Below are positions 33,742-45,600 of a stretch of DNA of 61,092 bases, piece by piece. How positions within the stretch are numbered: position 1 is the first letter of the stretch; every line of letters starts with the position of its first letter. This DNA is from an uncultured Prevotella sp. (GTDB lineage: Bacteria; Bacteroidota; Bacteroidia; Bacteroidales; Bacteroidaceae). The position numbers were made by a program, and so were the translations under genes. The stretch lies in contig ONAJ01000010.1 of assembly GCA_900315775.1 (NCBI GenBank), positions 1 through 61,092 on the forward strand. The letters run 5' to 3'. The notes under the pieces are model-generated. The model saw nothing but the letters and a program-made list of their open reading frames with translations, searched no databases and was not told the origin of the DNA.

Positions 33742-36321
33742 ATGAAAAATTATGCTCATCACACGCTTAGATGTCTTTTGTTAAGTTTCCTTATGTCGCT
33801 GCTGTTGCCTGTCGGAGCCCAGACGTTTCGGGGCGCAAGGACCGATTTCCGCGACGAGACAATATATTTCCTGTTGCCCACACGTTTCTATGACGGCGAC
33901 CCGCAGAACAACACCCAGTGCTGGGACAACGGCGAACGTAATGTCGGCGACCCAGCGTGGCGCGGCGACTTCAAAGGACTCATTGAGAAACTGGACTACA
34001 TCAAGGCGTTGGGCTTTACTGCCATCTGGATAACTCCTGTGGTGCAGAACGCCTCGGGCTACGACTATCACGGCTACCACGCTATGGATTTCAGTAGGGT
34101 AGATCGTCGCTATGAGAGCGAGGACGTCACGCTGCAGACGCTTATCGATGCTGTCCACCAACGGGGCATGAAGATAATCATTGACATCGTACTGAACCAT
34201 ACGGGAAACTTCGGCGAGGAACATCTGTGCAAGCTGTTTGAACGTGACTGGACGAAGCCGCAGAGCAGCCTTAGTGACTGCATGGTGCCGCTGACACAAA
34301 AGGATGGTGGACGCTTGCCCGATAACTATTCCAGCATGTCGGGCGGACAGCAGTACGATGTCCGACTGTCGCAGATGAAGGACCAGAACAACACTGGTCT
34401 TTACGATACCAATAACCTGTGGCACCATTTCGGCAACTTCAACTGGGACAACGAGACGCGCTGGTGGGCACAGATAGCAGGCGACTGCGTAGATCTGAAT
34501 ACCGAGAATCCGCAGGTCAGCAACTATCTTGTAGATTGCTACACACAGTTCATCAATATGGGTGCCGACGGCTTCCGTATAGATACCGGCGGACACATAG
34601 CCCGTCTGACCATGAACAACAACTTCCTACCACAGCTTCATGCCGCTGCCGAGGCTGCTAAGGAGAAACGCGGCGGCACTCCGTTCTTCATGTATGCCGA
34701 GGTGTGTTCACGCTTCACCACGTGGTGGTACCGTAACCAGCCCGCCCTTTCATGTCCTTTCTATACCTGGAAGGAGCGGAAACAGTACCCCTGGGACTAT
34801 GACGCCACGTCGTGGAACGGACTGCGCATTCCCTCCAACGAGAGTACCGACTTTGAACACGTCAACATGCAGAGCTGTGAGCAGCAGTATCACGATAACA
34901 ACGAGGGCACCGAGTCGCAGCAACCTACCTCCGACAATGCTTTCCTTGAGGGCAACGACTACCACCAGCCCGACTATTCTCAGTACTCAGGACTCAGCGT
35001 CATCGACTTCCCCATGCACCATTGCTTCAAGGACATCAGTTCAGCGTGGGGCATTCGTCAGGGCGACAAATACTATAATGATGCAACCATGAATGTGGTG
35101 TATGTAGATTCTCACGACTATGCCCCCAACGGAGCACCCGAGAATCAGCGCTTTGCCCAGCCACAATCCACGTGGGCAGAGAACCTCGACCTTATGTTCA
35201 CCTTCCGCGGCATCCCCTGCCTATATTACGGCAGTGAGATAGAGTTCCGCAAGGGCAAGGAAATAGACAAGGGCACCAGTGAGGCGCTGCGCAACACAGG
35301 ACGCGCCTACTACGGAGGCTACATCAAGGGCGACGTCACCACCACCGACTTCGGACAGTATTCCTCAGCCACAGGCAACATGGGACAGACACTGTCACAC
35401 CCGCTGGCACAGCACATTCGTCGCCTTAACCTTATCCGTGCCGCCGTACCAGCACTGCGCAAAGGACAATACTCCACCAGTGGCTGCACGGGGTCCTATG
35501 CCTTCAAACGCCGCTATACCGACGACCATACCGACAGCTATGCGCTGGTTACCATAAATGGCGGTGCCACGTTCTCAGGTATCCTCAACGGCACCTATAC
35601 CGACTGCATTACCGGCGATGTACGCACCGTCACCAACGGTACCTTGAACGTCAGCTGCTCGGGAAAAGGAAATATGCGCGTCTATGTGCTCTCCACCGAC
35701 AAGACACCCGCTCCGGGCAAGATAGGCGAGGACGGACTCTACCTCTATGCATCCTCACCAGCAGCGGCAACACAACCCCAATGGGACGGCACCGAGGAAG
35801 AAGACTCCGAGAATGACGGCGGTCAGGGCTCCTCGTCCGATACTCCTATCGACGAACTGCCCGTATATATACCCACCGTCAGCGACAACGAGTTGTCAGT
35901 ATTCCTGGAAACGGAACACAAAGGCGCAACAATCTGGGTATGGAACTCAAAAGAAAACTTCACCGGCGGCAGCTGGGGTAGTAAGCCCTCCATGCATGTC
36001 ATGGGCAAAACTCTTACCGGCAAGCGTCGTATCCTGAAGTGGACCTACGACGGCAGCCCGTACAACAATCCGCCCACAGGACTCATCTTCGTGCCGACAG
36101 GACAAAACCAAACTGCCGACCTCGCCTACATAAATCACGGCTACTACATAGAAGGTACCTACGACCATACCGTCACCAACACCTCAGACATCAGTGAACT
36201 GAATGGCGACACCACATCGGAAACCACCACGTGGTACGACCTCAGCGGACGCAAACTCAACGGTAAACCTACGAAAAAAGGTGTTTATATAAATAATGAA
36301 CGCAAGTACATAGTGAATTAG
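33742..36321 (+). CDS. Secreted GH13 alpha-amylase with C-terminal starch-binding-like module
   Basis: 859 residues with a signal peptide ending LLLPVGAQ. GH13 regions: DIVLNH (148-153), GFRIDTGGH with nucleophile D281, FMYAEVC with acid E320, and YVDSHDYAPN with D459. The barrel starts ETIYFLLPTRFYDGDP. After a beta-domain and an acidic linker (GTEEEDSENDGGQG) comes a module at about 710-815 with IWVWNSKENFTGGSW, like a starch-binding CBM. The C-terminus WYDLSGRKLNGKPTKKGVY is the shared surface-protein motif. It should degrade starch or glycogen outside the cell. Stand-alone, not in a sus-like cluster here. Its TAG overlaps the stop of the convergent symporter gene. Confidence 0.9.
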   Translation: MKNYAHHTLRCLLLSFLMSLLLPVGAQTFRGARTDFRDETIYFLLPTRFYDGDPQNNTQCWDNGERNVGDPAWRGDFKGLIEKLDYIKALGFTAIWITPVVQNASGYDYHGYHAMDFSRVDRRYESEDVTLQTLIDAVHQRGMKIIIDIVLNHTGNFGEEHLCKLFERDWTKPQSSLSDCMVPLTQKDGGRLPDNYSSMSGGQQYDVRLSQMKDQNNTGLYDTNNLWHHFGNFNWDNETRWWAQIAGDCVDLNTENPQVSNYLVDCYTQFINMGADGFRIDTGGHIARLTMNNNFLPQLHAAAEAAKEKRGGTPFFMYAEVCSRFTTWWYRNQPALSCPFYTWKERKQYPWDYDATSWNGLRIPSNESTDFEHVNMQSCEQQYHDNNEGTESQQPTSDNAFLEGNDYHQPDYSQYSGLSVIDFPMHHCFKDISSAWGIRQGDKYYNDATMNVVYVDSHDYAPNGAPENQRFAQPQSTWAENLDLMFTFRGIPCLYYGSEIEFRKGKEIDKGTSEALRNTGRAYYGGYIKGDVTTTDFGQYSSATGNMGQTLSHPLAQHIRRLNLIRAAVPALRKGQYSTSGCTGSYAFKRRYTDDHTDSYALVTINGGATFSGILNGTYTDCITGDVRTVTNGTLNVSCSGKGNMRVYVLSTDKTPAPGKIGEDGLYLYASSPAAATQPQWDGTEEEDSENDGGQGSSSDTPIDELPVYIPTVSDNELSVFLETEHKGATIWVWNSKENFTGGSWGSKPSMHVMGKTLTGKRRILKWTYDGSPYNNPPTGLIFVPTGQNQTADLAYINHGYYIEGTYDHTVTNTSDISELNGDTTSETTTWYDLSGRKLNGKPTKKGVYINNERKYIVN

Positions 36322-37742
36322 TCCCAACACTCTAATTCGTTTTCCAGTTCTGGAATCTTGCTGCGGTGGAAGGTAGGTTCCTTCACGCCTTGACGTTTCT
36401 GTGTGCGGTAGTCGTCGAGAAGACGGAAGGCGTAGCGTCCCAAGATGGCGATGGCTATGAGGTTGCAGGCGGTGAGGAACGCCATGAAGAAGTCAACGAG
36501 GTTCCACACTAAATCGAAACTTGCAACGGCGCCGAACAGCACCATTATGCCACCGGAAAGGATGCGATAGATGGTCATAACCGCAGGACTCTTGGTGATG
36601 AAACGCACATTTGCCTCGCCATAATAGTAGTTGCCTATGATGGTGGAGTAGGCGAAGAAGAGGATGGCTAAGGCTACGAAGACGGGACCGACATGGCCTA
36701 CTTCGGACTTCAGGGCTGACTGTGTGAGGGCAATACCGTCGCCACCTGATGCGGTGTATAGTCCGCTGATGATAATGATGAATGCTGTACAGGAACAGAG
36801 CATCAGCGTGTCGGTAAAGACGCCTAATGCCTGGATAAGACCTTGCTTTACGGGGTGGGAGGTGGTTGCTGTCGCTGCCACGTTAGGAGCGCTACCTTCG
36901 CCTGCTTCGTTGGAGAAGAGACCGCGTTTTACTCCCATCATGATGGTCATTCCGATGCCGCCGCCTGCCACTTGCTGAATACCGAAGGCGTCGAGAACAA
37001 TGACTTTGAATACATGGGGTATAAGCTCAATGTTCATAGCAATAATGACGATGGCAAGAAGCAGATAGCAGACAGCCATGATAGGTACTAACACCGTGCA
37101 GACGTGGGCAATACGCTGGATGCCACCGAAGACGATAATAAGGGAGACTGCCGCCATAATGCAGCCTACCCACAGGTGGGGCAGACCAAAGGCTTCCTCC
37201 ATAGCGGTGCAAATGGTGTTTGCCTGGATGGAGTTGTTGGTAAGACCAAACTGAAGCGTGATGAATATGGCAAAGAGGATAGCCATCCAGCGTTTCTTCA
37301 AACCCTTCTGGATATAGTAGGCAGGACCTCCGATATAGGAATCTTTGTCTTTCTGTTTATACAGCTGTGCTAACGTTGATTCGACAAACGCTGTGGCTGA
37401 GCCGATGAGTGCTATCACCCACATCCAGAAAATGGAACCGGGACCTCCGATGGCAATAGCTGAGGCTACGCCAGCCAGGTTTCCGGTGCCCACTCGTGTG
37501 GCAACACTAACGATGAACGCCTGAAACGATGAGATGTGCTTATGAGTCTTGTCCTTCTGCTTCTTAGAATCTGCCGTATCTACCGCTGCGTCTGTAAGCA
37601 GGCGAAACATCTCGCCAATCATTCGGAACTGCACGAAGCCCGTTCGCCACGTAAACCACAAACCACAGCCTATCAGCACATAAATGAGGCAGTTGCCCCA
37701 TATAGCATCATTTACTGACGTTATAATATCGTTGATTCCCAT
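36318..37742 (-). CDS. Alanine/glycine:cation symporter (AGCS family)
   Basis: 474 residues with about ten membrane segments. The family marks are VATRVGTGNLAGVASAIAIG, SIFWMWVIALIGSATAFVES and GLFSNEAGEGSAPNVAATA. Imports alanine or glycine with sodium or protons. It starts 28 bases after the 57-residue gene on the same strand, so it may be read through from the surface-protein operon, though the functions do not obviously match. Ends head-on with the amylase gene in a 4-base overlap. Confidence 0.92.
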   Translation of the reverse strand: MGINDIITSVNDAIWGNCLIYVLIGCGLWFTWRTGFVQFRMIGEMFRLLTDAAVDTADSKKQKDKTHKHISSFQAFIVSVATRVGTGNLAGVASAIAIGGPGSIFWMWVIALIGSATAFVESTLAQLYKQKDKDSYIGGPAYYIQKGLKKRWMAILFAIFITLQFGLTNNSIQANTICTAMEEAFGLPHLWVGCIMAAVSLIIVFGGIQRIAHVCTVLVPIMAVCYLLLAIVIIAMNIELIPHVFKVIVLDAFGIQQVAGGGIGMTIMMGVKRGLFSNEAGEGSAPNVAATATTSHPVKQGLIQALGVFTDTLMLCSCTAFIIIISGLYTASGGDGIALTQSALKSEVGHVGPVFVALAILFFAYSTIIGNYYYGEANVRFITKSPAVMTIYRILSGGIMVLFGAVASFDLVWNLVDFFMAFLTACNLIAIAILGRYAFRLLDDYRTQKRQGVKEPTFHRSKIPELENELECWD

Positions 37743-37770
37743 AGCTGCAGTGGTTTTTTACTGGGTACTG

Positions 37771-37944
37771 TTATGATTCTTCGTCGTATTCGGGTTCGTC
37801 GTTGCTGATGATGAATCCTTTACTGGGGGTTTTGTCGCCACCTTCAGTGTCTTCTGATTCTCCCATACTTTTAACGGTCTGTAGTAGTGGGTTGATTTCA
37901 AGTTGGATGGCTTGTGCCGTTGGGTTGATATATTTCTTCTTCAT
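37771..37944 (-). CDS. 57-residue acidic protein at the end of the surface operon
   Basis: ATG 37944 gives MKKKYINPTAQAIQLE, a middle LLQTVKSMGESEDTEGGDK and an acidic tail NDEPEYDEES. It starts five bases after the fimbrillin-like gene's stop. Short proteins opening MKKxYxxPxxxxxxL are a recurring, poorly studied type in Bacteroidales, often beside surface-protein genes (from memory). No signal peptide. The tight spacing and intact frame support translation; function unknown. Confidence 0.65.
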   Translation of the reverse strand: MKKKYINPTAQAIQLEINPLLQTVKSMGESEDTEGGDKTPSKGFIISNDEPEYDEES

Positions 37945-37949
37945 TGTTT

Positions 37950-38807
37950 TTACTCTATTACTGCGGTTCCTAATAATATGTTAATGTGGTAGATTGTGCC
38001 TGCCTGCCAGTTGATGTCGAGAGGAATGGTGGCATACTTGTCAACATCGCCCTTGGTATAGGTTATCTCCAGGTGTATGCCATTAGTACCGTCGACAGCG
38101 CGCGTCTGCGGTATCATGAAGAGATAGCCTGAGGAGAGTGACTGCTTGGTGGTGGTGACGGTGATAGTACCATTGATGAGGGAATAGTCGGCAGAGCCGG
38201 AAAGTTCGCCCCACGACTTTGTGGCGTAGTAATAGTTACCCGCATTTTTGACGTTCTTGAGAACGATGCTTTTTACAGTAAGGTTACCGCCATACTGGGT
38301 GGATATTGCATCGGTGAGCTGCACGGTAAAGTGAGGAGCAGCACAGGCATGGGTGAAGAGGAAACTGACTTTTCCGCCGGAAGACGCTCGGGATACCTGC
38401 TTACACTCGGATACCAACAGGTCGTGCTGATTTGAGACGGTTCCATCAACAGTAAAGTGGATATAGGGGTTGCCGCCGTTGTAGTTGTAGCTGGTACTGT
38501 GAGTATCGTAATAGGTGTAGGTGTCCGCATAGAAGTCTATCGGCTGTTCATCGGGTACACTGGGCCATGTACCTTCAGACCATTTCTCACCTTCTTTTAT
38601 ATATTTGTACCTGTTGCCCTCGTAGTGCACAGCGAAGGAGTTCAACGTCTCTGTGGTTGTTGGTGCGGCGGTACGACTTACGCCTAACACTTCGACGTAC
38701 ATTGGTCTTGGTGTCTGACCGTTCAGCTTAGGCTCTGAATCGTCGTTTGACGAGCAGCCTGTGAGACAGGCTGCCGTCAAGAGTAATATGGATTTTAAAT
38801 GTTTCAT
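37950..38807 (-). CDS. Fimbrillin-family lipoprotein
   Basis: 285 residues. Lipoprotein signal MKHLKSILLLTAACLTGC then SSNDDSEP. The body follows the fimbrillin/Mfa-like plan: ETLNSFAVHYEGNRYKY, WPSVPDEQPIDFYADTY, VSFLFTHACAAPHFTVQL and a closing IPLDINWQAGTIYHINIL. The HACA... and WxxGxxYxxxI phrases are typical of the family. Probably exported to the outer surface as a pilin-like or accessory subunit. Preceded by another lipoprotein and the giant protein in one operon. Confidence 0.8.
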   Translation of the reverse strand: MKHLKSILLLTAACLTGCSSNDDSEPKLNGQTPRPMYVEVLGVSRTAAPTTTETLNSFAVHYEGNRYKYIKEGEKWSEGTWPSVPDEQPIDFYADTYTYYDTHSTSYNYNGGNPYIHFTVDGTVSNQHDLLVSECKQVSRASSGGKVSFLFTHACAAPHFTVQLTDAISTQYGGNLTVKSIVLKNVKNAGNYYYATKSWGELSGSADYSLINGTITVTTTKQSLSSGYLFMIPQTRAVDGTNGIHLEITYTKGDVDKYATIPLDINWQAGTIYHINILLGTAVIE

Positions 38808-38814
38808 TTACATT

Positions 38815-38838
38815 TATGGGTTAGGGGTTAGTGGTTAG
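38815..38838. repeat. Short TTAGGGG/TTAGTGG heptamer run
   Basis: GGGTTAGGGGTTAGTGGTTA-like sequence between two lipoprotein genes; same family as 60761-60834. Confidence 0.6.
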
Positions 38839-39620
38839 AAGGTGAGTGTTTCGGTTATGGGCTCGCCTTTCAGTTCGACAGTTTTCAGGAGGGTATATGC
38901 TCCTTTTTTCTCTGCGCTATAGTAGCGTATCTGTGCTGTCTCGCCAGCCTTGCCATATACTGACATTTGCCAGCGGTCTTTTATGTCGGTTTCCCTTTGA
39001 CCTACGCCGCGGCACTCCTCACCAACAAATACTGCCACCTTGTCGTTGTCGTTTACGGTGAAGGGCAGTTCCTTTGGTATTACGACGGTAAGGGTTGTAC
39101 TTACGGGGTACTTGGAACTGCCGTCTTCAATGCGGAGTATCTTAATTGTAGGGGTGATGATGTTGTTCGGTGCGTAGGTGGTAATGTCGGGCAGGATGTT
39201 CGTGTGGTGCAGTTTGTCGCAATAGTAGCGCAGCTCGAGAGGTTCTCCTGACTCGCTGCCCTTGCCCTTGACGTGCAGCAGGAAAAATATGTTGCCGTCT
39301 TCAGAGACATTACGTGCGCTCACTCCTCGGCATATACCATTCATGAACATAGCCATCATGTCGTTGTCGGTAGAATATTCTTTCAGTTCCTCGTCGAGTC
39401 TTACGAGGTAGAACATGTTAGAGTCGTAGAGTGTTGGGTCCGGATTCTGCCATTCTGGTTTGGTGTCTGCCGCGGTCCAATCCACTGCCCACGTCGGTTC
39501 GTCGCATGGCAGGTAGATAGAGTTTGTCCACTTCTCTTTATCATTCTCTTCGTTGTCTGATGAGCAGCCCCACGCTATGGTGAGGACTGCTATCATCATT
39601 ATTAACTTTATCTGTTTCAT
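38835..39620 (-). CDS. Surface-operon lipoprotein of unknown function
   Basis: 261 residues with lipoprotein signal MKQIKLIMMIAVLTIAWGC then SSDNEEND. The mature part appears to hold two related halves, each ending in a strand with a Cys-Arg-Gly element: MFMNGICRGVSARNV and VFVGEECRGVGQRET. Each is followed by a FFLLHVKGKGSES- or WQMSVYGKAGETA-type strand. That internal duplication suggests tandem Ig-like domains. Lies 14 bases after the giant protein gene. No known family assigned. Confidence 0.65.
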   Translation of the reverse strand: MKQIKLIMMIAVLTIAWGCSSDNEENDKEKWTNSIYLPCDEPTWAVDWTAADTKPEWQNPDPTLYDSNMFYLVRLDEELKEYSTDNDMMAMFMNGICRGVSARNVSEDGNIFFLLHVKGKGSESGEPLELRYYCDKLHHTNILPDITTYAPNNIITPTIKILRIEDGSSKYPVSTTLTVVIPKELPFTVNDNDKVAVFVGEECRGVGQRETDIKDRWQMSVYGKAGETAQIRYYSAEKKGAYTLLKTVELKGEPITETLTF

Positions 39621-39634
39621 ATTTTATTTGCTCT

Positions 39635-42600
39635 TTATTTAATTACCTTCTTACGTCCATTATAGATATATACACCACTCTTAGCAGGTTTCTTTTCGAG
39701 TTTCACGCCCTGCAGGGTGTACCATCCTTCTTGTGAGAACATATCCTTGCCGGAAGTTGCGAAGTCAATCTTCGTAGGCTCCTTGTAAGAACCGCTGATG
39801 GCGTCGGTAGCGTAGTTCATCACATTGCCGGTAGATGCGATGATGTCGCCTCCACGTTCTACTACGAACGAGATAGGTGCGTTAGCTTCGCCGGCGATGT
39901 TCATGTATATTCTGTCGCCCTTCATGATGCATTCTCCGACAATCTCCGCATTAGTATATGCAATGACTTTGTCGCCTTCCTCGAGGTCTATGCCGTCGGC
40001 AACGGCGGTGAGTGTCATGTTGCCGCTGTAAGCGTTGGCAGAGCCGCCTCCGGTCTCTTCGAAGAATGTCTCGTTAGCTTCATAGAACGGGTAGATGAAC
40101 TTAGCCTCGCCGGGGAGTTTGCGGTAGAGCATGTATCCTTCGCCAGGTCTCATGTATTCGAGGCTTCCCTTCCAGTTGCCTGAGCCCTTACCGTCGGATG
40201 AGAACATAGCGAACTCTGTCTTGCTCTTCACCACGTCACCGTCCATAGCGTTGTCGAAGTAGTCGGCAAGAGCTGTAGATACAGGCAGGTTGATAATCGG
40301 TGTGTATCCGATGCTGTTCCATCCCTGTTTTACGGTGATGGTGCGGTCGCTTTCCGTCTTCAGTATAGAGCCGACCATTTCTATTTTCCTCGGGCTTCCT
40401 ACCATTATACGATAGCTGTCGCAAACCTTCAGCGTCATCTTGCCGTACTGTGCAGTACCGTTGTTTGACAGCCACTGTCCGTTATAGTAGTAGAGTGCGA
40501 TGTGGTTGTTTTCGTCGGTAAATATATCGCCATTTTCCCATTTGTAGTTTTCGATCAGTTTCTTCACGTCGCGGTAGTTGTCGTTGAGTACGTTCAGTGA
40601 TACCCAGTTCCATCCTGTATCCAGTGTTATGTTCTGTATATACATATCGCCGGCGTGGAGTAGGAGAGGATCCTTTGTAGAACCCAGGAAACCCTCGGGT
40701 ACGAATACTATATCTTTCTGAGAAGGTGTCAGTATCATTACCTTACCTGTCTCGTAGTGCCACAGGCGGAAGTTCAGCGGTGATGCTACTGACGTGCTGT
40801 CGTAAACAGAGAGATAGACGAGGTTCTCTTCCAGGCTGTTGTTAGAGTTGATGTTAGCAACACCCATGCAACGTCCCTTGTTGTCGAAGACACCCACCTT
40901 GTCGCGTGGGTCTGTAACGATGTCGCCTTCGATATCCACGCGTCCAACGATGCTCATAGAGTGTCTCTTCATTTCGTTAGAAACAGTCCAGTCAGGCTTC
41001 TTTCCTTCAATGGTGATGGTCAGTGCCAGTGGCTCAGAGAGTCCGTTTTCGTCGGTAAGATAGATGATGTCATCGTATGTGCCGACGTTGGCATCCTTGT
41101 TGATAATGAAGGTGAGAGTTCTTTCGCTCTTCGGTTCGAGTACGTCAGTTGCCGTGTCAACGGTGAGCCATCTTGGAAGGTTCTCGATGGTGTATGTATG
41201 AGCTACACCGCTGGTGTTCATGATATCGACCTTGAAGTTGGTATCAAGATACATATCGTTGTAGATTGTAGTAGAGAACGACTTCCTTGTCCAGCGTAGC
41301 GGGTTAAGGTCAACGAACATGGATATTGTTACAGGTGATGCCATGAGGTTACCGTTAACGTCAGGAATCTCTCTCAGAGTAGCATATACCGTGCGTTTGT
41401 TGAGACGTGTATCCGGTTCGTCGATGTTTATGAGTACGCTGTTGTCGTGTCCTACGAAGCTGAAGTTCAGATTCTCCAGTTCTTCATAAGCCTGTACGGG
41501 AGCGCCCTCTTTCTGTGCTATGCGCTGTGTGATGTAGTCAATGGTATCGACGAAGATGGAGTCATGATTCTCAGTGCCATCGTCGCCAGGCTTGACTACC
41601 TTGTTCAGTGAGAATGGTACCAGCTCGAGTTGTCCGCTCTCCTGCATTTCCTGACGTTCGAAGTCAACGTAAACGAGAAGGTCTTTCTCCTTACCACCAA
41701 GCGCCTTGTTGGCATAGCGGTCGATGAGAGACTTCGGCAGTGCCTTTTCGAACATTGTGATACAGTCAATATTTCCTGTCAGCGGATTGTCCTGAAGCGT
41801 AACGTCGTTGTTCTCGCCTTCTTCCTTCCATACCATGTTACCCAGGTAGAAGTCGCCCGTCATAGCTCCTAAGGAGTCGGTAGGGAACTGTGCCTTCAGA
41901 TTCTGGTCAACGTAGATGTTAGCAATCTGGCGTGAGCGGTTTACAGTCATAGCGTAGTGGTGCCAGCTGTTGTCGCTGTAGTTTTCGCCAAGTATGAACT
42001 CGTTGCCGTTAGTGCGGTATTTCAGTGTAGGACCGTCGAAGCCGATGAAGAACTTATCAGGAGCTCCTACCTCGGTCTTCTTACCAGCACCGTTACAGAG
42101 CAGCGTTCCGTGACCTGCGTCGTTGGTCTTGAACCAGAACATCAGAGTGTAGTCCTGTTCTGCTGTACGTGCGAAGAACTCCGACTTAAGCTTAAGACCC
42201 TTGATTTCCTTCTGTTCGTCCTTGTCGATTCTCAACGACATGCCATCAGGCTGTGCCCAGTTGACACCGTTCAGTGTGAGGTGAGCACCCTGAGCCAGGT
42301 CGGCAGCCACATCACCACGTCCTTCGTTCATAGGATAGTAGTCAGCGAGTCCCTGCTCGTAACCGGTAAGCATTCTGCCGTCGTAGAAGTTGAGAGTATT
42401 GACGTCCATAACTCTGTTCCATATTCTACCTTGCAGCATTCGTCCGGTGTAGAATGTGCGCAGGCTGACGTCGGTCTGGTTTGTAGAACCGAAGATCAGC
42501 GGACCGTAACCGTTATATGTAACGTTGTCCAGTGACACCTCTTTGCCGTCGGTGAAAAGAGTCAGTTTCTTCTGGTCGTAGTCGAGTGAGAGAGCCGCAT

Positions 42601-45600
42601 AAGAGAAGGTTGTAGAATTGAGTTGCGTATCGCCCTCAAGAACCTTGTCTCCGACAACGGCGCGCAGGCGTCTGTCGGCTGTTACCCACAGCTGCAGATT
42701 CTTGCCGTCGCGTCCGTGTGAGAAGACAGGCATATCTTTTCCTGTAGCGTCAGGTTTCACCATTACCTCTACGGTGAAGTCCTTGTCGGCAAAGTTACGG
42801 CGAACCTCGCTCTGTGCATATCCTTCGCCGTCGAACTGTAGCGACGGAGTATCCTGGATGTTGCTATTGTTTGTTTCGCCTACAACTTCGAAGTTAGCGT
42901 CCTCACGCAGGTAGTTATATTCTATGTCCTCGGAGAAGTTGAATACGATGTTGTCGCCAACCTCAAGTATTCCGTCGGTAGGTTCAGGATAACCGAACAG
43001 CTGTGGACGGCGTGTATCCTTGACACCTGAGAGTACCTTGGATTCGTGGGTGAGGAATGAGTTGCCGTTGCGGCAGAAGAGCACTGCCCTCAGGTCGTAT
43101 GCCTTCTCGATGACTACTCCCTCGCCGAAGAAGCGTGTGGTGATGTTGCCGTTTTCAGGAATCATCTCCTTGGTGCCGCTGGCAGTCTTGTAGAGCAGTG
43201 AGTCGGCATAGAATCCGCAGAGGTTTGTCCAGTAGTCGTCGCCACGTGTAGATTCCTTGTACTGGAACTCTATGTGGTCGAAGTTATGCTGGTTCTTGTC
43301 GAAGCCGCTGATGATGATAGGCATGTACCAACTTTCGCCCTCCATAGGAGCGTCGCAGTTAAGTATCCACTTGTCACCAGGCGACGTGATAGAAACGGCT
43401 CCTGCTGTCTGCAGATAGTGTACGTCGAAGGTTGTCTCCTGATAGGTGTCAATGTCGTCCATAGAGATAAGTCCTATCTTGATGTCATTGTAGTCGAACT
43501 TCTCGCTGGCATATACCTCGAGAGTCTTTTCAGTAACCTGTCCCGGGTGAATCTCTACCGTTCTGCCGTTACCTGTGAGCGGCATACCGTCAATCATGAG
43601 TTTCGCACCATCGGGGTTCGAGGTCTCGTTCTGATACAGTGTGAAGTAATAGTATGCTGCCTCGGGCTGTTCGCTCTCGTTGGCGAGATAGAGTTTGAAG
43701 CGTGCTGCCTCGCCGAAGGGCACACCGCTAATGCTCTGCTTGTCCATCGTTATGATGGGGTTCTCAATCTTCTTTGTCTTTTCGTCAATGACGGTACCTG
43801 GATTATAGAAATGGGAGATGCGCTCGCCCTCGTAAGGACGGCAGGTAGCTCCGCCTCGTGTACGATAGACGAAGCTGTGTGCGTAGGTGGCGTCATCCAA
43901 ATCCATCTCGCGCTTCAAGAAGTCCTCGTCGTAGTCAACCTGCTGGAAGAAGTTGTCGCTGAGGAATACGTCGTGAACGTCGTAGCCCTCAAGACCTGTG
44001 CTTGCTGTCTTCACACGATAGACGTCGAAGTCCAGGTGGCTCCTCTTGTCCATGCCGATGGTGAAGCTCTCCTGGCGGCTGTACGCCTTCTCCTCAGTAT
44101 GTTTCGGTGTTACGCTGAAGTTCAGGGAAGGAACCAAGCTGATGAAGGTCTGGAAACCTATCATCTTGAACTCAATCTTTGTTATGTTATTATCCTTGTC
44201 CCTTGTGCCAGATACTTCCTGCGAACCGTTTTGTTCCTGGAGTATCTTAGCGAGGAACTTGGCAACGGTAGGTCCTACCAAAGCCACTATGCTGGTAGCT
44301 CCATCTTTCAGGAAGTTGTCGAAATACTGACTTGTCATAGGAGTGATAGGGCTGACATACGAGTTCATCTCAGAGTAGTCGCTCGAGAATGTCTCGCTGT
44401 AGCTTATAGAGCTTCCTCCGTCGGTGCTGAAGTTCTGCACCAGGTCTCGAGCCTCCATTTTCTCCTTTTCGTTCTGTGCTATCATCAGCATCCAGCTTGT
44501 CATTATTTCCTTGTAGTAGTTCACCTCGTCAACAAACTGTTCCTTATTGTCTGAAGGAACAACAATCTTATAGTCGAAGCCGAAGTTCTCATCGTCGGCA
44601 GGTACATTCGACAGATATACGGGCTGACCTGTAGCGTCAGCACGCTGCTGTGCCTCGCTCTCGGTGCCGGTAAACATCAGTGAGAGACACTGGTTCTTCA
44701 GTGAAGGTATGAGCTGGGTAAGGATGTAACTCTGTGAGTGAACGAAGTTCGATGTCACCTGCGGTCCGTAGGTAATGGCCTCGTCGCGTACCAGGTGCAG
44801 AGTGTCGCCATTTTCGTCCTTACCTTGTGCTATCTCAACCATGCGTCCTGAAGCCAGCAGACCTTTTGCCTGTTTGAAGACGCTGTCTGGAATGGCGCGG
44901 ATGGCGGTAGCACGTTTCAGAATGATGTTCTGTTCCAAACCGATATAGAGGTCGGCCTCGGCACCCACCATAGTCTTGTCGCTGCTGGTAGAGATGTCCT
45001 CAGCTGCCGTCATAGTATATGCGAAGGCTCGCTGGCCGCTACCCGAGAATACCAGGTCGAAGCTCATTTCGAATTTGGTGTCTGCGGAGTAGTTGAAACC
45101 TGCTACGAGACCACTACCCATTGGTGCTCCCACAATACCCTGGAAGCTGTCGAAACCAGATCCTTCGCCAAAGCTCATTGACAAGCCGGCAGCCCATTCC
45201 ATATCCATCTGATAAGCATATTTCAGTGTAGAGCCCTTGCTGATAGTAGCATGGGAAGTTCCTCCTGGCGGGTCGCGCAGGATGTCAACCAGTTGTGGTA
45301 CGGAATGACTGATGATGTCCTTGGCGCCCTTTATGTCCCTAATATTTAGTATGTACGCGCGAAGCGGTATTGCCTCGTAGTGCGTTCCGTCCATCTCGAG
45401 TGTCATTGTCACGGTGCGTAGTGCGTCTTCGCCTCTCAGCAGATAAGGCAGCTGTGCTGTCTCCAGATTGTAGATAGCCTCGCCCACGCTGTCGAGCTGA
45501 ATAACTTCACTGTGCAAAGAGTTGTACAATCCGTTGTGAATTGCAACCTCGCCACCCGAGAGTCGGATGATGTCCACGGTGTCGCTCTTGATGTCGTTGT

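Noticed and set aside
33781-34596. 271-codon frame opposite the amylase
   Set aside because: Antisense shadow of a confident GH13 gene.
43274-44554. 426-codon open frame opposite the giant surface-protein gene
   Set aside because: Runs antisense inside a clearly coding gene; composition rich in V, L and C with no domain. A shadow of codon bias.
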